Positions 54,191 to 64,000 of a DNA stretch of 64,000 bases are shown in pieces. The DNA is taken from contig BRKX01000007.1 of assembly GCA_026008535.1 (NCBI GenBank), positions 7,711,001 to 7,775,000 on the forward strand. Direction: 5' to 3'. The notes beneath the pieces were generated by a model, which ran no database searches, had not been told where the DNA came from, and saw only the letters and a program-made list of their open reading frames with translations. A program made the translations under genes and the position numbers. This stretch comes from Perilla frutescens. Its lineage: Eukaryota; Streptophyta; Magnoliopsida; Lamiales; Lamiaceae. Every line of letters begins with the position of its first letter. Positions within the stretch are counted from its first letter, which is position 1.

Positions 54191-56160
54191 GAGGGTCTAC
54201 AGGGACCTTCAGAATGAATGGGTTGAAAGACTTCAGAATCAGCTATTTTCTGGAGGTCGATCCCCTCACCTTTTTTAGCGGCATCAAGGGTCTTATCACG
54301 AACCGCCAATTCGGATTTATAACGGTCCTTGGCAGCATCAAACTCCTTCTGCAGCTTGGCATGAGAAATTTTCACTTTACTCAGACGACTCTTGTATGTT
54401 TCGGATTCTTCCAATGCCGTTGCCACCTTCTTCTCAGCCTCAGCCTTCCCCCTCTTAAGTTTTTCTACCTCAGCCTCAAGCTTGGAGGTTGAAGATGACT
54501 CAGCTTCGAGATTGGCCCGAGCACACGATAGTGCCATGGTAGCCTACATTCACAAGAATAAAAAAAAATTAATACGTCATCTATATGTAAAAAATAAAAA
54601 TCATGAAAAATTGGATACATACCTGAACAGAATGATTAAGTGCACGAGCAATCTGAGACTTTAATCCAGCCGCTTGTAGATTGCCAATATCGATCGCCAC
54701 CATTTCATTTTGCATTTTCGACCAAACAATGCTGGAGGGATCGAATGTGGCTGAATTTCGAGGAACTATCTCATTCCCTAATTCATCGAGCATCGGGCCC
54801 ATTGGCCCATCAGCAAGAGAAGGAGAACTAAACCCCACCTCAACTACCACTGAATCCGGTTTCTCTCGAGCAGGTGTGGTATGCGGGGTAGGATTAGGAG
54901 CCGGGGTCGATGTCTTCGCCTTCTTACTTAGAGGGACATCAGAGGGACGCCGACCCCCAGACGGGGCTGCAGACCCCAAAGAGCCTTCCTTACTTGATTT
55001 ATCCTTAACTTCATCAGCCTTAGCTTTGATCTCTGTCAATCAGAGGGTACGAGTGTTGGTAGGAGGCATCTTGATGGCACTAATGACTCTTCCGTCTCGC
55101 AAAGTCTTGAAAGAACGATACTCTTGAGGGATGTCGAGGGCTCTTTGGATCCGTTTAAGTAAGATACCCTGCGGTTTATGCTTCTTTTGAAAACCTGCAA
55201 AAGAATGACATTTATTTTTACTACTTAGAGATAATAATAATGAAAACCAGACTTGGCATCATCCAAATTGATAAAAAAAAGAAACGCACGAGCTCGGCTA
55301 AAAAATCGAGAACGACATCCTTCGCTATCTTCACCACATGTCACCCAAAACCAATTGGGCTTCCAATCACCAGAAGACGAAATACATTCTCTCACTAGTC
55401 CCGTAAACCCGCCAGTCCATCTAGTGAAATAATAGAAGCCCAGATTATCAGGCACATTAACGATTCTATAAAATGAGTGCCACTCCTCCAATGACGGTTC
55501 ACCAAACTTCAGGTCATACCATATCAACAGCATACCCATTATATGGCTGTAGCCGTTAGGAGCAATTTGAGCTGGGGAGATTCCATAACTTGCTGCAATC
55601 TTTCGAAAGAAATTATGCAAGGACAGTCGAACCCCTCTCTTAAAAATATCAGAATAAAATGCAACAGCATCTCTAGGTGGCCAACAAGCCCTCTCCGAAG
55701 ACTTAGGGACCCTCACCTTCAGTTGACAAGCAATTCCATAAGTCTGTATTATATGTTTTAGAGATTTCTGGTCGATGGCAGACGATATTGTTTCTACTTT
55801 GAACCCCAAAGACCTCTGGGAGCTAACCGCATGGTCACCCGAATCATCAGGGTCATTGATCTCTTCACCTGATTTTTCCATCTGATCAACAACCATGTCG
55901 TTACCTTCAGAAAGCATGCCCTCAGCGTCTTCAATACCACCTGCCTCCGAATCTGAGCTTTCATCTTCAGATTCAGATTCATCTCTCAAGTTCCAAATCT
56001 CACCACACTCAGTAGACCCCGAATTTTTCTTCAAAGTCTTTAATTTTTTGGGAATATCGAACCTGTCATCAACGACAATCCTAAGGTCGACCGAACTCAA
56101 CTCTTCTCTTTCTGGAATCTCAGTTTGGGGTCTCTCCATGTCACTGCAGATGTCGATCAT
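54169..56160 (-). CDS. Antisense ORF of the Tat element, three exons, gypsy-type transposon domain
   Basis: The minus-strand ATG at 56160 starts MIDICSDMERPQTE. Proposed exons are 56160-55248, 55194-54623 and 54543-54169, with GT-AG introns of 53 and 79 bp. Together they are 1860 nt, an exact multiple of three. Exon 1 has an acidic region, then FYSDIFKRGVRLSLHNFFRK, YGISPAQIAPNGYSHIM and FGEPSLEEWHSFYRI, which resemble the putative gypsy-type transposon domain (PF04195). Exon 2 is Ser/Pro-rich with a basic KKAKTSTPAPNP; it contains one TGA (55042-55040) at a former CGA. Exon 3 is a coiled coil (LEAEVEKLKRGKAEAEKKV). Antisense ORFs between pol and the 3' LTR are known in Tat elements, but their function is not. 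The 53-bp intron is short for a plant. Confidence 0.7.
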
Positions 56161-56369
56161 TGTTTCTCACTCATCCTCACTCAACGACATCGAAGAAAAA
56201 TAAATAAAATCACTTAAATCAAGATTAAGAGGATAAAAGACGAGCAACTTACCAATTACTGAGGACGAATGTTGCCCAACGTATCTTGATGTCGCCGCAG
56301 TTTTGAAACTGAGAAAATAACGATGAACAATGATTTTGAGCGTCTACAAAATAAGAAAAATTTCTCCTT

Positions 56370-56375
56370 CTTATA
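56370..56375 (-). promoter_or_regulatory. Candidate TATA box of the antisense ORF
   Basis: TATAAG in the context TTCTATAAGAAGG on the minus strand, about 210 bp before the ATG. A possible donor GGTAAGTTG at about 56253 suggests a leader intron. Weak, position-based evidence. Confidence 0.3.
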
Positions 56376-56528
56376 GAAGTAGCAGGTGGCGTAGCTAGGA
56401 TGGAGTCTTGCTCTCCAAGTAAGAAGAAAGACCCTATTTCAAAGCCCAGTCCGGATAGGAATTTGAGTTGCATAAGGATTCTTAATTACCGCACTTATTC
56501 CATTACAAATTCGTAAATAACAATAACA

Positions 56529-56735
56529 ATCGACCTTAGGATCTATTATTTTAAAGATCGACCCTAAGGGTCTACTATGGAGAAAATCGACCCTAAGGGT
56601 CTACTATGGCGAAAATCGACCCTAAGGGTCTACTATGGTGAAAATCGACCCTAAGGGTCTACTATGCCGAAAATCGACCCTAGGGTCTACTATATTAAAT
56701 TTCAACCCTAAGGTCTCATAAGCATCAAGGTCGAT
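56529..56735. repeat. Minisatellite in the Tat 3' region, unit about 29 bp
   Basis: Six or seven units of the type ATCGACCCTAAGGGTCTACT followed by ATGGNGAAA. The central GACCCTAAGGGTC is itself palindromic. Confidence 0.9.
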
Positions 56736-56810
56736 CATATTTTGGGTTCGAGACCCCCGTGTGCGTCTGGCAAACAATAGTGGTTTATGGCAAACAATAT
56801 TAGATTTATG

Positions 56811-57246
56811 GTGTTCGGCCTTACGGTTTGCTTTCAAAACCTCGGTTGTCCTACCTTACAGCTTGCACTCAAAGCTTAGGCGTTCGACCTCCAAGTTATT
56901 TTATAACTTGGGTTGTTCAGCTTCATAGCCCATACTTGGGGCTTTGGTGTTCGATCTTACGGTTTGCTTTCAAAGCCTCGATTGTCCTACCTTACAGCTT
57001 GCACTCAAAGCTTAGGCGTTCGACCTCCAACTTATTTTATAACTTGGGTCGTTCAGCTTCATAGCCCATACTTGGGGCTTTGGTGTTCGATCTTACGGTT
57101 TGCTTTCAAAGCCTCGATCGTCCTACTTTGCAGCTTGCCCTCAAAGCTTAAGCGTTCGACCTTTAAGTTATTTTATAACTTGGATCGTTCAGCTTCATGG
57201 CCTGTACTCGGGGCTTCTGTGTTCGGTCTTACAGTTTACTCGGGGC
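56811..57246. repeat. Tandem repeat in the Tat 3' region, unit 136 bp
   Basis: GTGTTCG starts units at 56811, 56947, 57083 and 57219, exactly 136 bp apart. Three full units and a short fourth. Shared phrases include TTACGGTTTGCTTTCAAA and TTATTTTATAACTTGG. The spurious plus-strand ORFs here are repeats of the same peptide. Confidence 0.95.
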
Positions 57247-57253
57247 TATTTTT

Positions 57254-57845
57254 CGTCAGCCCATTATGTTGGTCCATGTGGATTAAACGTTGTCTTTTAA
57301 CTGAGCAACCTCATGAAGATTGAGTATTTTGAATTAAATTGAATTAGCCGTCCGTATTATCTGGAAGGGTTGACGTGATCAAACGAATAAGATCATGCCT
57401 CAACCGCTCCCATAATTCACGCGAACCCTAACGCTGCCTCTCTCTATAAAAGGAGACTTTCCTCCTCATTTGAGGAGTACGCTGAAATACTCACAAGCTT
57501 CACATCATACCCTAGACACATTGAGTTTATCGTATTCTGATTTGATTCTACTCTGGCGATTCAACATCTGGGCGTCTTTCTTACGATCTTTTCCGATTGA
57601 ACGAAGATTCTCTCAGTTTCTAGTCACGTTCTGGCTAGAGATTACTATTATTCAGCTCTTTAATTATTCAATTGATTTGTATTTTAACTCTTTCTACTCT
57701 TCTTCTTTTCCTGACTTGAGCGTCGGAGGCCCAACGATCGTCACCCCCCGACGGTCTTTGGTTCTTACGGTGTTTTCTATTTTTGTTTCACAGATTGGCC
57801 GCTGCTCCGGACTGAATCAATTAATTGCAGATTTCCGGATCTACA
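57254..57845 (+). repeat. Tat 3' LTR
   Basis: Colinear with 35169-35761, ends CCGGATCTACA. The first base is C instead of T (CGTCAGCCC). Followed at once by the right copy of the 110-bp repeat. Confidence 0.9.
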
Positions 57846-57955
57846 AATAACATAATTACTTTAATAATCAAAATTAGCTAAAGATGAAGCCGACATAGAT
57901 GATTATAAATACTCATCCTTTTTTAATACCCAACTCAATGGCCATGAAGTTGTCA
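57846..57955 (+). repeat. 110-bp direct repeat, right copy
   Basis: Matches 35064-35173. Beyond it the host sequence continues with TGCCACACATCAAG, which is not present on the left side. Confidence 0.9.
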
Positions 57956-58220
57956 TGCCACACATCAAGTGTATTTTCAAGTTGAAAAATAGTTTTCAAC
58001 CACACGTATGATAAACATCTGTGCAATAATTTATATGAAAAAATTACTAAATTCTCATAAAAATGTCCAAAAAATTATGTTGAAGTTATTAATTTTATGA
58101 GTCTTTTTTTAAAATCATTAATTTTATGATACTCAAATACTACTCTTATAGTGACATAAATATTAATTCAATTGAAACACGTACATTTATTGTACGTTTT
58201 GAAAAATATAAATACAAAAC

Positions 58221-61200
58221 TGTAGCGCCCCGATCCCGAAAGATCGTGAAAATGGACGCCGGAGGTGGGAATTAAGAAGTGGGAAAGAAATGGGGTAATT
58301 AAATTAATGACGGTGTGTTAATTAATCCAAAACGATTAATGTTTGGAATAAAATTTAACAACCGAGTATGCCAAAGATAGGTTATGCCTTCCGGAAAATT
58401 AGACAGCATAACCTCTGTACCTAGAGCGAATCCCCGTTTATAACGGTTTATAAGAGAAGAATGGAAGCCGTAACAATTCAATAAGCCCTTTCATAGGCCA
58501 AACGGAAACAAATAACCGGATACCAATAATCAATAGACTCATTCATAGGTCGACAACAGAAACAGATACCAATATGCTGAACAAATGAAGCCCTTCCATA
58601 GGCCAAAATGAATGATCAAATAGACATAATGAAAGACAGGCTTCCTCCCCTTGGAATAATTATTTAGCTAAGCATATGATACATGTTAACTAGGAAGTCA
58701 ACAAATGTTCAGAATCAGAGAAGCAGAACCATATCAACAAAATACCAAGATCAGAGTTTTTAGCATTTATCAAAAGAATACCATAAATGTGAAAGCTCAA
58801 TTCTTAACAGAATACTAACAAAAAGGGACAACGGAAAAATATGTAAATCATAATAGCCCATATCTCAGCCTCGTCACCTCCACGCTCCAGCCTACTGACC
58901 TGAAAATGTTTGAAAAGATTTGGGCTGAGTACTAATGCACTCAGTGGGCAAGTTCTCACAATTTAAGTTATGCAAATCATTTTATGTAAAAGAAATCTAC
59001 CTGTGTCCATGCAGGTAGTGAAGCTTAGGAGGTTTAAAAGTTGGAAACAACCTAAGTTTACCAAAATATTTTATCGTGAAGCGCTTAAGAGTATAACCCG
59101 TCACTGCCCGCAACCCAAACTACATCACCAGCGCATAACGTTGAGTATGGCCATAGTATACCCAAAGAGTATAACCAATAAGTGTTTCATTTTAGTCTCA
59201 CTGACAAGGAGTAGAGCAGGTCAAATAATGCATGCATACTGTAGCTACACATTGACACAGCGCTGGTTTATGAGACTCCGACAACATACAGTAGCATGTA
59301 AATATTTAACACAGATAGTCACATATGCAATTTTAGCAAAGCAGAGCTTAATAACTCGAAAGATACAGTTTGCAAAAGATAGTATAACATAACCCACCTT
59401 TCTCGGGATTCTGAAAAGCTAACTCCTGAAGAATCAACCCTGATACTCTTTCTCTAGCTCAGCTAGTACTACAGAAGGTAAACTTTAACTTAGGATAAAC
59501 GCTATATTTCTGAAAATTAATCTACTATAAGCAGGAGCTATAATTAATTCTATTCTATTCTAAAATAGATTGCGCGACTCTAGAGACCTCGAATAATTTC
59601 GACGAAGAAGGAAATAAATTCCAAAACGTTATTCTTGCTTTACTGGGATCAACTGATTTGACATAGGTCTCTTTCCAAAACTTGTCATTTATCCAAAGTT
59701 TACCAGATCTACGCCACGACACTTTTCAATCGCTCGGAAATTACGAAAATATTCAGGGATAATACTATACATGCCAAGAGTAAAGAATGAGAATTTTAGA
59801 ATTTTTCGATAACACATGCTCTCGAAAATAAAATAACTGCTTAAATTAAATAATCGATATTATTCAAAACTCATCCGAAAATTACGAAATTCGACGGGAG
59901 CATATGAAATATTATTTCGAGCAACTTTTGAGAAGAAACGTTTTCGATTTGACGACCCAAAATGGGTGAAACGGAACAAAAACCGAAACTGATCGGTAAC
60001 AATATTCACAGATTTTAGATGAAAATGTATCGGTCTCGATCGAGCTCGATACTCGTTGGATTTTCGCTCAAAGGTATAATTTTTGATAGTGTAGAAAATA
60101 AGGAATTTAATGGTGTAATCAGATCAAAGATCGGACAGTTAGAACATAAATTTGAATTGGGCAGATTTATAATATAATATTCGGATCCGGATTTCAAACG
60201 ATGAGAAATCAAAAATCTATTTCGGTTAACTACAAGATCCAAATGATCAAAGACTATTTATAAAAAGAAGATTTCTAATACGACTATCCAGAAAGAGTAG
60301 ATCTCAGATGTACATAAAATGAAAACGGGGAAAAATACCGAAAACTCACAACATAAAAAATCCGAATCGGTAGAATTAAAGATAATCAAAATATAAGCAT
60401 GTTTAGAACTTGAAATTTCTAAATTCATCGGTCCGAATGACCAGAATCGGAGAAAGTACCTTCTCCGAGGAATTGGCGGCGGTGGCACACCCGTCGTTTT
60501 GGTGTGCAAAATACACTTGCGGGCAAATAGTCCACAAATGCTTAATCTGCCCTCAACGGCTAGTATAGCTGGTGAAGACGGATGTCGATCCCACGAGGAG
60601 TGTTCATAACCTTCTATCTTTTCTTAGTTTTGGTTTGGGTTCTCAGTGTCACTCTAAAAACCGTGCTAATAAACTTAAACTAACTAAATGCTGAAAAGGA
60701 AATCACAAGAGAAAATATCAGTAATAAAAGTGTTCAAGTCAAAGCATCAAGTCATTCAGTAGGTATGCGCAATCCCGGGTAAAACATATGTAATTACCAC
60801 TACTACCCGTTGTGCCCACACTAGCAGAAAGGTCAAAAACCGAATCCCTATGGCCAAATATGGGTAATTGTCACTTTGAGGGTTAACCGGTTATAGGAAA
60901 TGGATACGATCGGCCACTCCCCAATCACTTCTTACATTATTTCGTCTAGATGATACGATCGGCACCTAGGGACCTAACTATACAGGAACCTAAGGAGAGA
61001 ATCACACAAAGGTTTTGCAAGTATAGCAGCTTTGAGGGCAAAAGCGACCCGATTCTAGTAGGTTTGACACGGTCTTGTGCCTGCATATACTACTCAATCT
61101 CAACTACCAAGGCTGTCACCCCCGGACTTGTTACTATGCGGGTATCGAGGCATGGGTCACCTATACACTCCCACGTAACTAACACTAGCACCAGTTAATC

Positions 61201-62676
61201 AGAAATGCGCGCTTTCATCTCCAACCACCCTTTACCTATGTCTAAGTGAAAAACAAGTTAAGATTGTGAACCCTTAAGGCGTTAAAGTCCTATTACCTCA
61301 TGCACATATTCTACCTTTAGACCGTTACTTTGACTTGAACAGTGGATACTTAGCCACTAAACATAGATACAAAAATAAAAGAAATGATAAAAGACATCTT
61401 ACTTGGAAAGGAAATAACTCGATTAACTTCTGGGCCCAACCCCAGTTTTGCCAACAAAACAACTGAACTACCTTTCTGCGGGCAAACCGCCAGCTTTAGG
61501 CAGACAGAATATCCAACAAAATAAACTAAGTACGAAAACGGTAAATTGTATCTTCGAGGTGCAAAAACGACTCTCTCATATGAAAACAGATAAAAGTATT
61601 TATAGCAAATGAATTAAGGCTTCAAGCAGCCCAGATTTCACCCACGCAGGGATTCTTGCACTCCTCCACTTCCTCATGTTCATGCTCCATGTTCTTCTTT
61701 GTTTTTAGGAGTGGTAGCAACAAACCCTAGCGTCTCCAGCAGCTTCCTGATGTCCCCACTTCCTTCCCAACGTGTTTAGACCTCCCCAAGACTCGGAACT
61801 GACCGCCACATCACCTCCACGTGCATGTAGGAACTGTCCCGCGATTCTGTTGCGTAATTCTCGCAACAACCTTGACTGAGTCATCGGCAGGCAAATCAGT
61901 CCTTTGTGCCCTCAGCATAAATTGCACCTGTCTGTGCCTATTGTGGTGGTTTTGTGCCCTCATCCTCCTGTAATCAGTTTTACCCCCAAAACTAGACTCG
62001 ACTCTATACTAAACACTTAAAAAGGGTGTAAAAAGATAAAGGAAAAAGCACGAATTTGAGTCTTCATCAGGCGGTCACGATGATTTTCCATCGTGATCAT
62101 CCTTCGTGTCATCATTTCAATCATGTATTCGTGATCTACGCATTGACACCTTCAAAATGACTATTTCAGAATTGAAATAGGAAACTAGAGTCGTACATTC
62201 TCTGAAAGTTGCTCGGCATTTCGATTTTGAAAATGAATGAAAAATGAAACTTAAGCTCCTATTTATAGAGGAAAAATAAATAGGATAATAATGCATAAAA
62301 GAAAGAGGATAATGATGGAAAAAGAATATGATAATTACGAATAAGATAATCTTTTGAAAAAGAAATTGGATAATGACGGATGTGCCTTTTTCTATTAGAT
62401 TTATTATTTTTCAACTTAAAGTTGTGCCAAGAGTTCATTTGAACTCGAAATTATAAAATTCAAAGTTTGACATGATGCTCGAAATTTTTTTTATCAACCC
62501 GAGAAAAATATTAGAACATATTTTTAAAGCAATTTTTGACCAAAATAAAATGTAACAGATTTTCCTACCTGCGATTTTCCTTTATTTGAATCATTTAAGG
62601 ACCCAACTTATTTTCTAAATTATCAGAGGGTAACATAAGTTGAATTAAACCTTCTAAAATATTTCGGGGTATTACA
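58221..62676. mobile_element. Solo LTR, interrupted by a second solo LTR
   Basis: Ends TGTAGCGCCCCGA and TCGGGGTATTACA form the short inverted ends of an LTR. The 5-bp target duplication AAAAC is at 58216-58220 and 62677-62681. There is no PBS, PPT or coding interior, so this is a solo LTR left by recombination. Without the insertion at 60483-62069 it is about 2.9 kb, long and typical for Ty3/gypsy. The ORFs in it (for example 58970-59392) have no recognisable content. Confidence 0.8.
60483..62069 (-). mobile_element. Athila-like solo LTR nested in the previous solo LTR
   Basis: 1587 bp with plus-strand ends TGGCACACCCGTCG and GAGTCTTCATCA, flanked by the duplication GGCGG (60478-60482, 62070-62074). 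On the minus strand it starts TGATGAAGACTC. The size is close to the 1591-bp Athila LTR, and both contain a GTCGATCCCAC phrase near the same end, so it is probably of the Athila group. Confidence 0.8.
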
Positions 62677-62681
62677 AAAAC

Positions 62682-63290
62682 AAACCAAGATTATTTTGTA
62701 CATTTAAATACTTGATTTATTATATTTTAGTAATTTCTTAAATAAAACATAGAAGAATTTTAGAAAATAAAATTATGTTTGATTTGTTATAAATGTAGAA
62801 AATAATAAACATCATAATAAAATGGAGGGAAATGTAAAATGCACTTATGAAAAATTATATGTTAAAAACTCAAATTTTACACTCATAATTATCTTATTTA
62901 ATTTCAATATAATTTAAAAAATAAATTACACAATTAGAAATCATTAAATCAAGATAATATTCTAATCAATTTATTTTAATAGAGATTAAATTATTGACAA
63001 TCAATTTAAGTTTTCCCCTTTTATTTTATGCGAATTTAAATTACATTTCACATATTAAGAATTGGTACTTAGTAAGATACATAATTCAACATGAAATTTA
63101 ACACAAAGATGGATTATTTATCATTCATTTTTATATAAAATAATTTTTTGTAATATGCTTAGTATATAATTTTATTCGAATTTGATATTTTATAATTATA
63201 ATATACCTTATACTTATTAATTATACATATTATATCATTATGTAGTAAAATCATATAAAAATTACGTGCAACGCACGTTATCTATACTAG
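62682..63290 (+). mobile_element. AT-rich DNA ending in a Helitron-type 3' terminus
   Basis: A hairpin ACGTGC-AAC-GCACGT (63264-63278), 8 nt later CTAG (63287-63290), then T. This is the pattern of a Helitron 3' end, and is nearly the same hairpin as at 30948-30962. The 5' end was not found, and may lie left of the solo LTR. Confidence 0.4.
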
Positions 63291-64000
63291 TTTAATAAAA
63301 AATAAAATCACACTAATTAAATGTCATTTCCTAAAATTACATAAAAAAATCATACCCATAAATGATATTTTCTAAAGTTAGATAAAATAAAAATTTATTA
63401 TTTGGATATATAGAAAACTAGAGAAAAAAAATAAATAATGTTAAAGTGTGTTAAAATATAGCAAAATTAATGTTTATTTATAGAGAATGAAAAAATATGA
63501 ATTTTGGTATATTTTTTTTTTATTATATTATATAAAAGATATACTAATTTTATCTATAAATCTTGTTAGAATTTGTTGTCCAAAACACTGAAAAATTGAA
63601 ATAACTCGTAATATCAAACTTAATGTTTTAAATAGTTCATAAACTATCTAAACAACATTCAACGAAAGAAAAAAACAGATTATGCAAAATAAGAATAAAT
63701 TTTAAATCACACACCTTCGGTATGTGATTGCCACAGTGCGAAATTATACTTTCACAAGTAAAAACAAAATTGCAGTTGATAATGTCAGAACCAATGTTCA
63801 CGACTTATCAACAAAAGTACATGAATCATAATCTAGTTTACAACTAAACAGAATTTGAAAATTCAAACTAACCTACCAGGTAGTTTGATTACAATTTAGC
63901 AACAATTTCTATGCTCCAATATCTCGCATCTAATCTAACTTGAAAAACCTTTTCCCATGAATCGGTTGAACAATAGAAAACATAAAATGATGAAGATACA
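63291..64000. other. AT-rich intergenic DNA, nothing recognised
   Basis: No supported ORF, repeat pair or RNA gene up to the window end. Confidence 0.4.

Larger units (their letters stand above)
35169..57845 (+). mobile_element. Ty3/gypsy LTR retrotransposon, Tat lineage, interrupted by Athila
   Basis: LTRs of about 593 bp (35169-35761, 57254-57845) with about ten differences, PBS TGGCGCCCACCGTGGGGC, gag, protease, RT, two RNase H domains, integrase. After pol come tandem repeats and an antisense ORF. The extra, second RNase H domain and the long 3' region with extra ORF and tandem repeats are known traits of the Tat lineage. Integrase is split by the 12.3-kb Athila element; without it the element is about 10.4 kb. 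Pol has a frameshift and two stops, so the copy is inactive. It is flanked by a 110-bp direct repeat. Confidence 0.95.

Noticed and set aside
56529..56735. CRISPR-like array of 29-bp units
   Set aside because: Units are contiguous, with no unique spacers, in a plant retrotransposon; it is a minisatellite.
56828..57323. Repeated plus-strand ORFs with SKPRLSYLTACTQSL
   Set aside because: They are translations of the 136-bp tandem repeat, not a protein repeat.
58970..59392. 140-codon ORF as a host gene
   Set aside because: Inside a solo LTR, biased composition, no motif.

Overview
This is nuclear DNA from a flowering plant, probably a eudicot. It is AT-rich, with GT-AG introns, a plant LRR receptor-kinase gene, the microsatellites and MITEs common in plants, and complete examples of plant-specific retrotransposon lineages (Ty1/copia, chromovirus-like Ty3/gypsy, Tat and Athila). 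I cannot name the species. The only host gene I can support is a damaged LRR receptor-like kinase of the subfamily XII (FLS2/EFR/XA21) type. Almost everything else is transposable elements, often nested.

Layout. 1-9222: a minus-strand chromovirus-like Ty3/gypsy element. The window starts inside its protease and its 5' LTR lies at 8054-9222. A second LTR element (1615-6958, two 1390-bp LTRs) sits inside its gag. That intruder has no pol and looks like a non-autonomous relative of Athila. 9223-13802: AT-rich intergenic DNA with two related MITEs, a Stowaway-like MITE, a TAA microsatellite and a decayed copy of the promoter of the next gene. 13803-30565: the LRR receptor-kinase pseudogene, with phase-1 introns. 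Its third intron is 13.4 kb and holds an LTR-like remnant, a TIR element with a CACTA-like element inside it, a hAT-like element, several foldback MITEs in TA/TG microsatellites, a 5.5-kb copia element with LTRs that differ at one site, and a MULE with a candidate captured gene fragment. The last coding part has lost the end of the LRR domain, the membrane helix and the kinase N-lobe. 30566-35063: a Helitron candidate, a 5'-truncated LINE with clear target duplications, a diverged tandem duplication and another foldback MITE.

35064-57955: a Tat-lineage Ty3/gypsy element (35169-57845) flanked by a 110-bp direct repeat instead of the usual 4-6 bp. An Athila element (40939-53219, CGTG target duplication) is inserted in its integrase. 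Between pol and the 3' LTR the Tat element carries tandem repeats and an antisense ORF that appears to have two introns. 57956-64000: a solo LTR (58221-62676, TSD AAAAC) with a second, Athila-like solo LTR inside it (60483-62069, TSD GGCGG), then AT-rich DNA with a Helitron-type 3' terminus.

How the parts relate. The elements form time-ordered nests: non-autonomous Athila relative inside chromovirus, CACTA-like inside TIR element, Athila inside Tat, solo LTR inside solo LTR. LTR comparison by eye puts the copia insertion as the youngest (1 difference in 465 bp). Athila (about 26 in 1591) and Tat (about 10 in 593) are older and similar to each other. The best candidates for something unusual are the antisense intron-bearing ORF of the Tat element, the 110-bp flanking duplication, the MULE with captured coding sequence, and the copia copy that seems to have moved while already defective.
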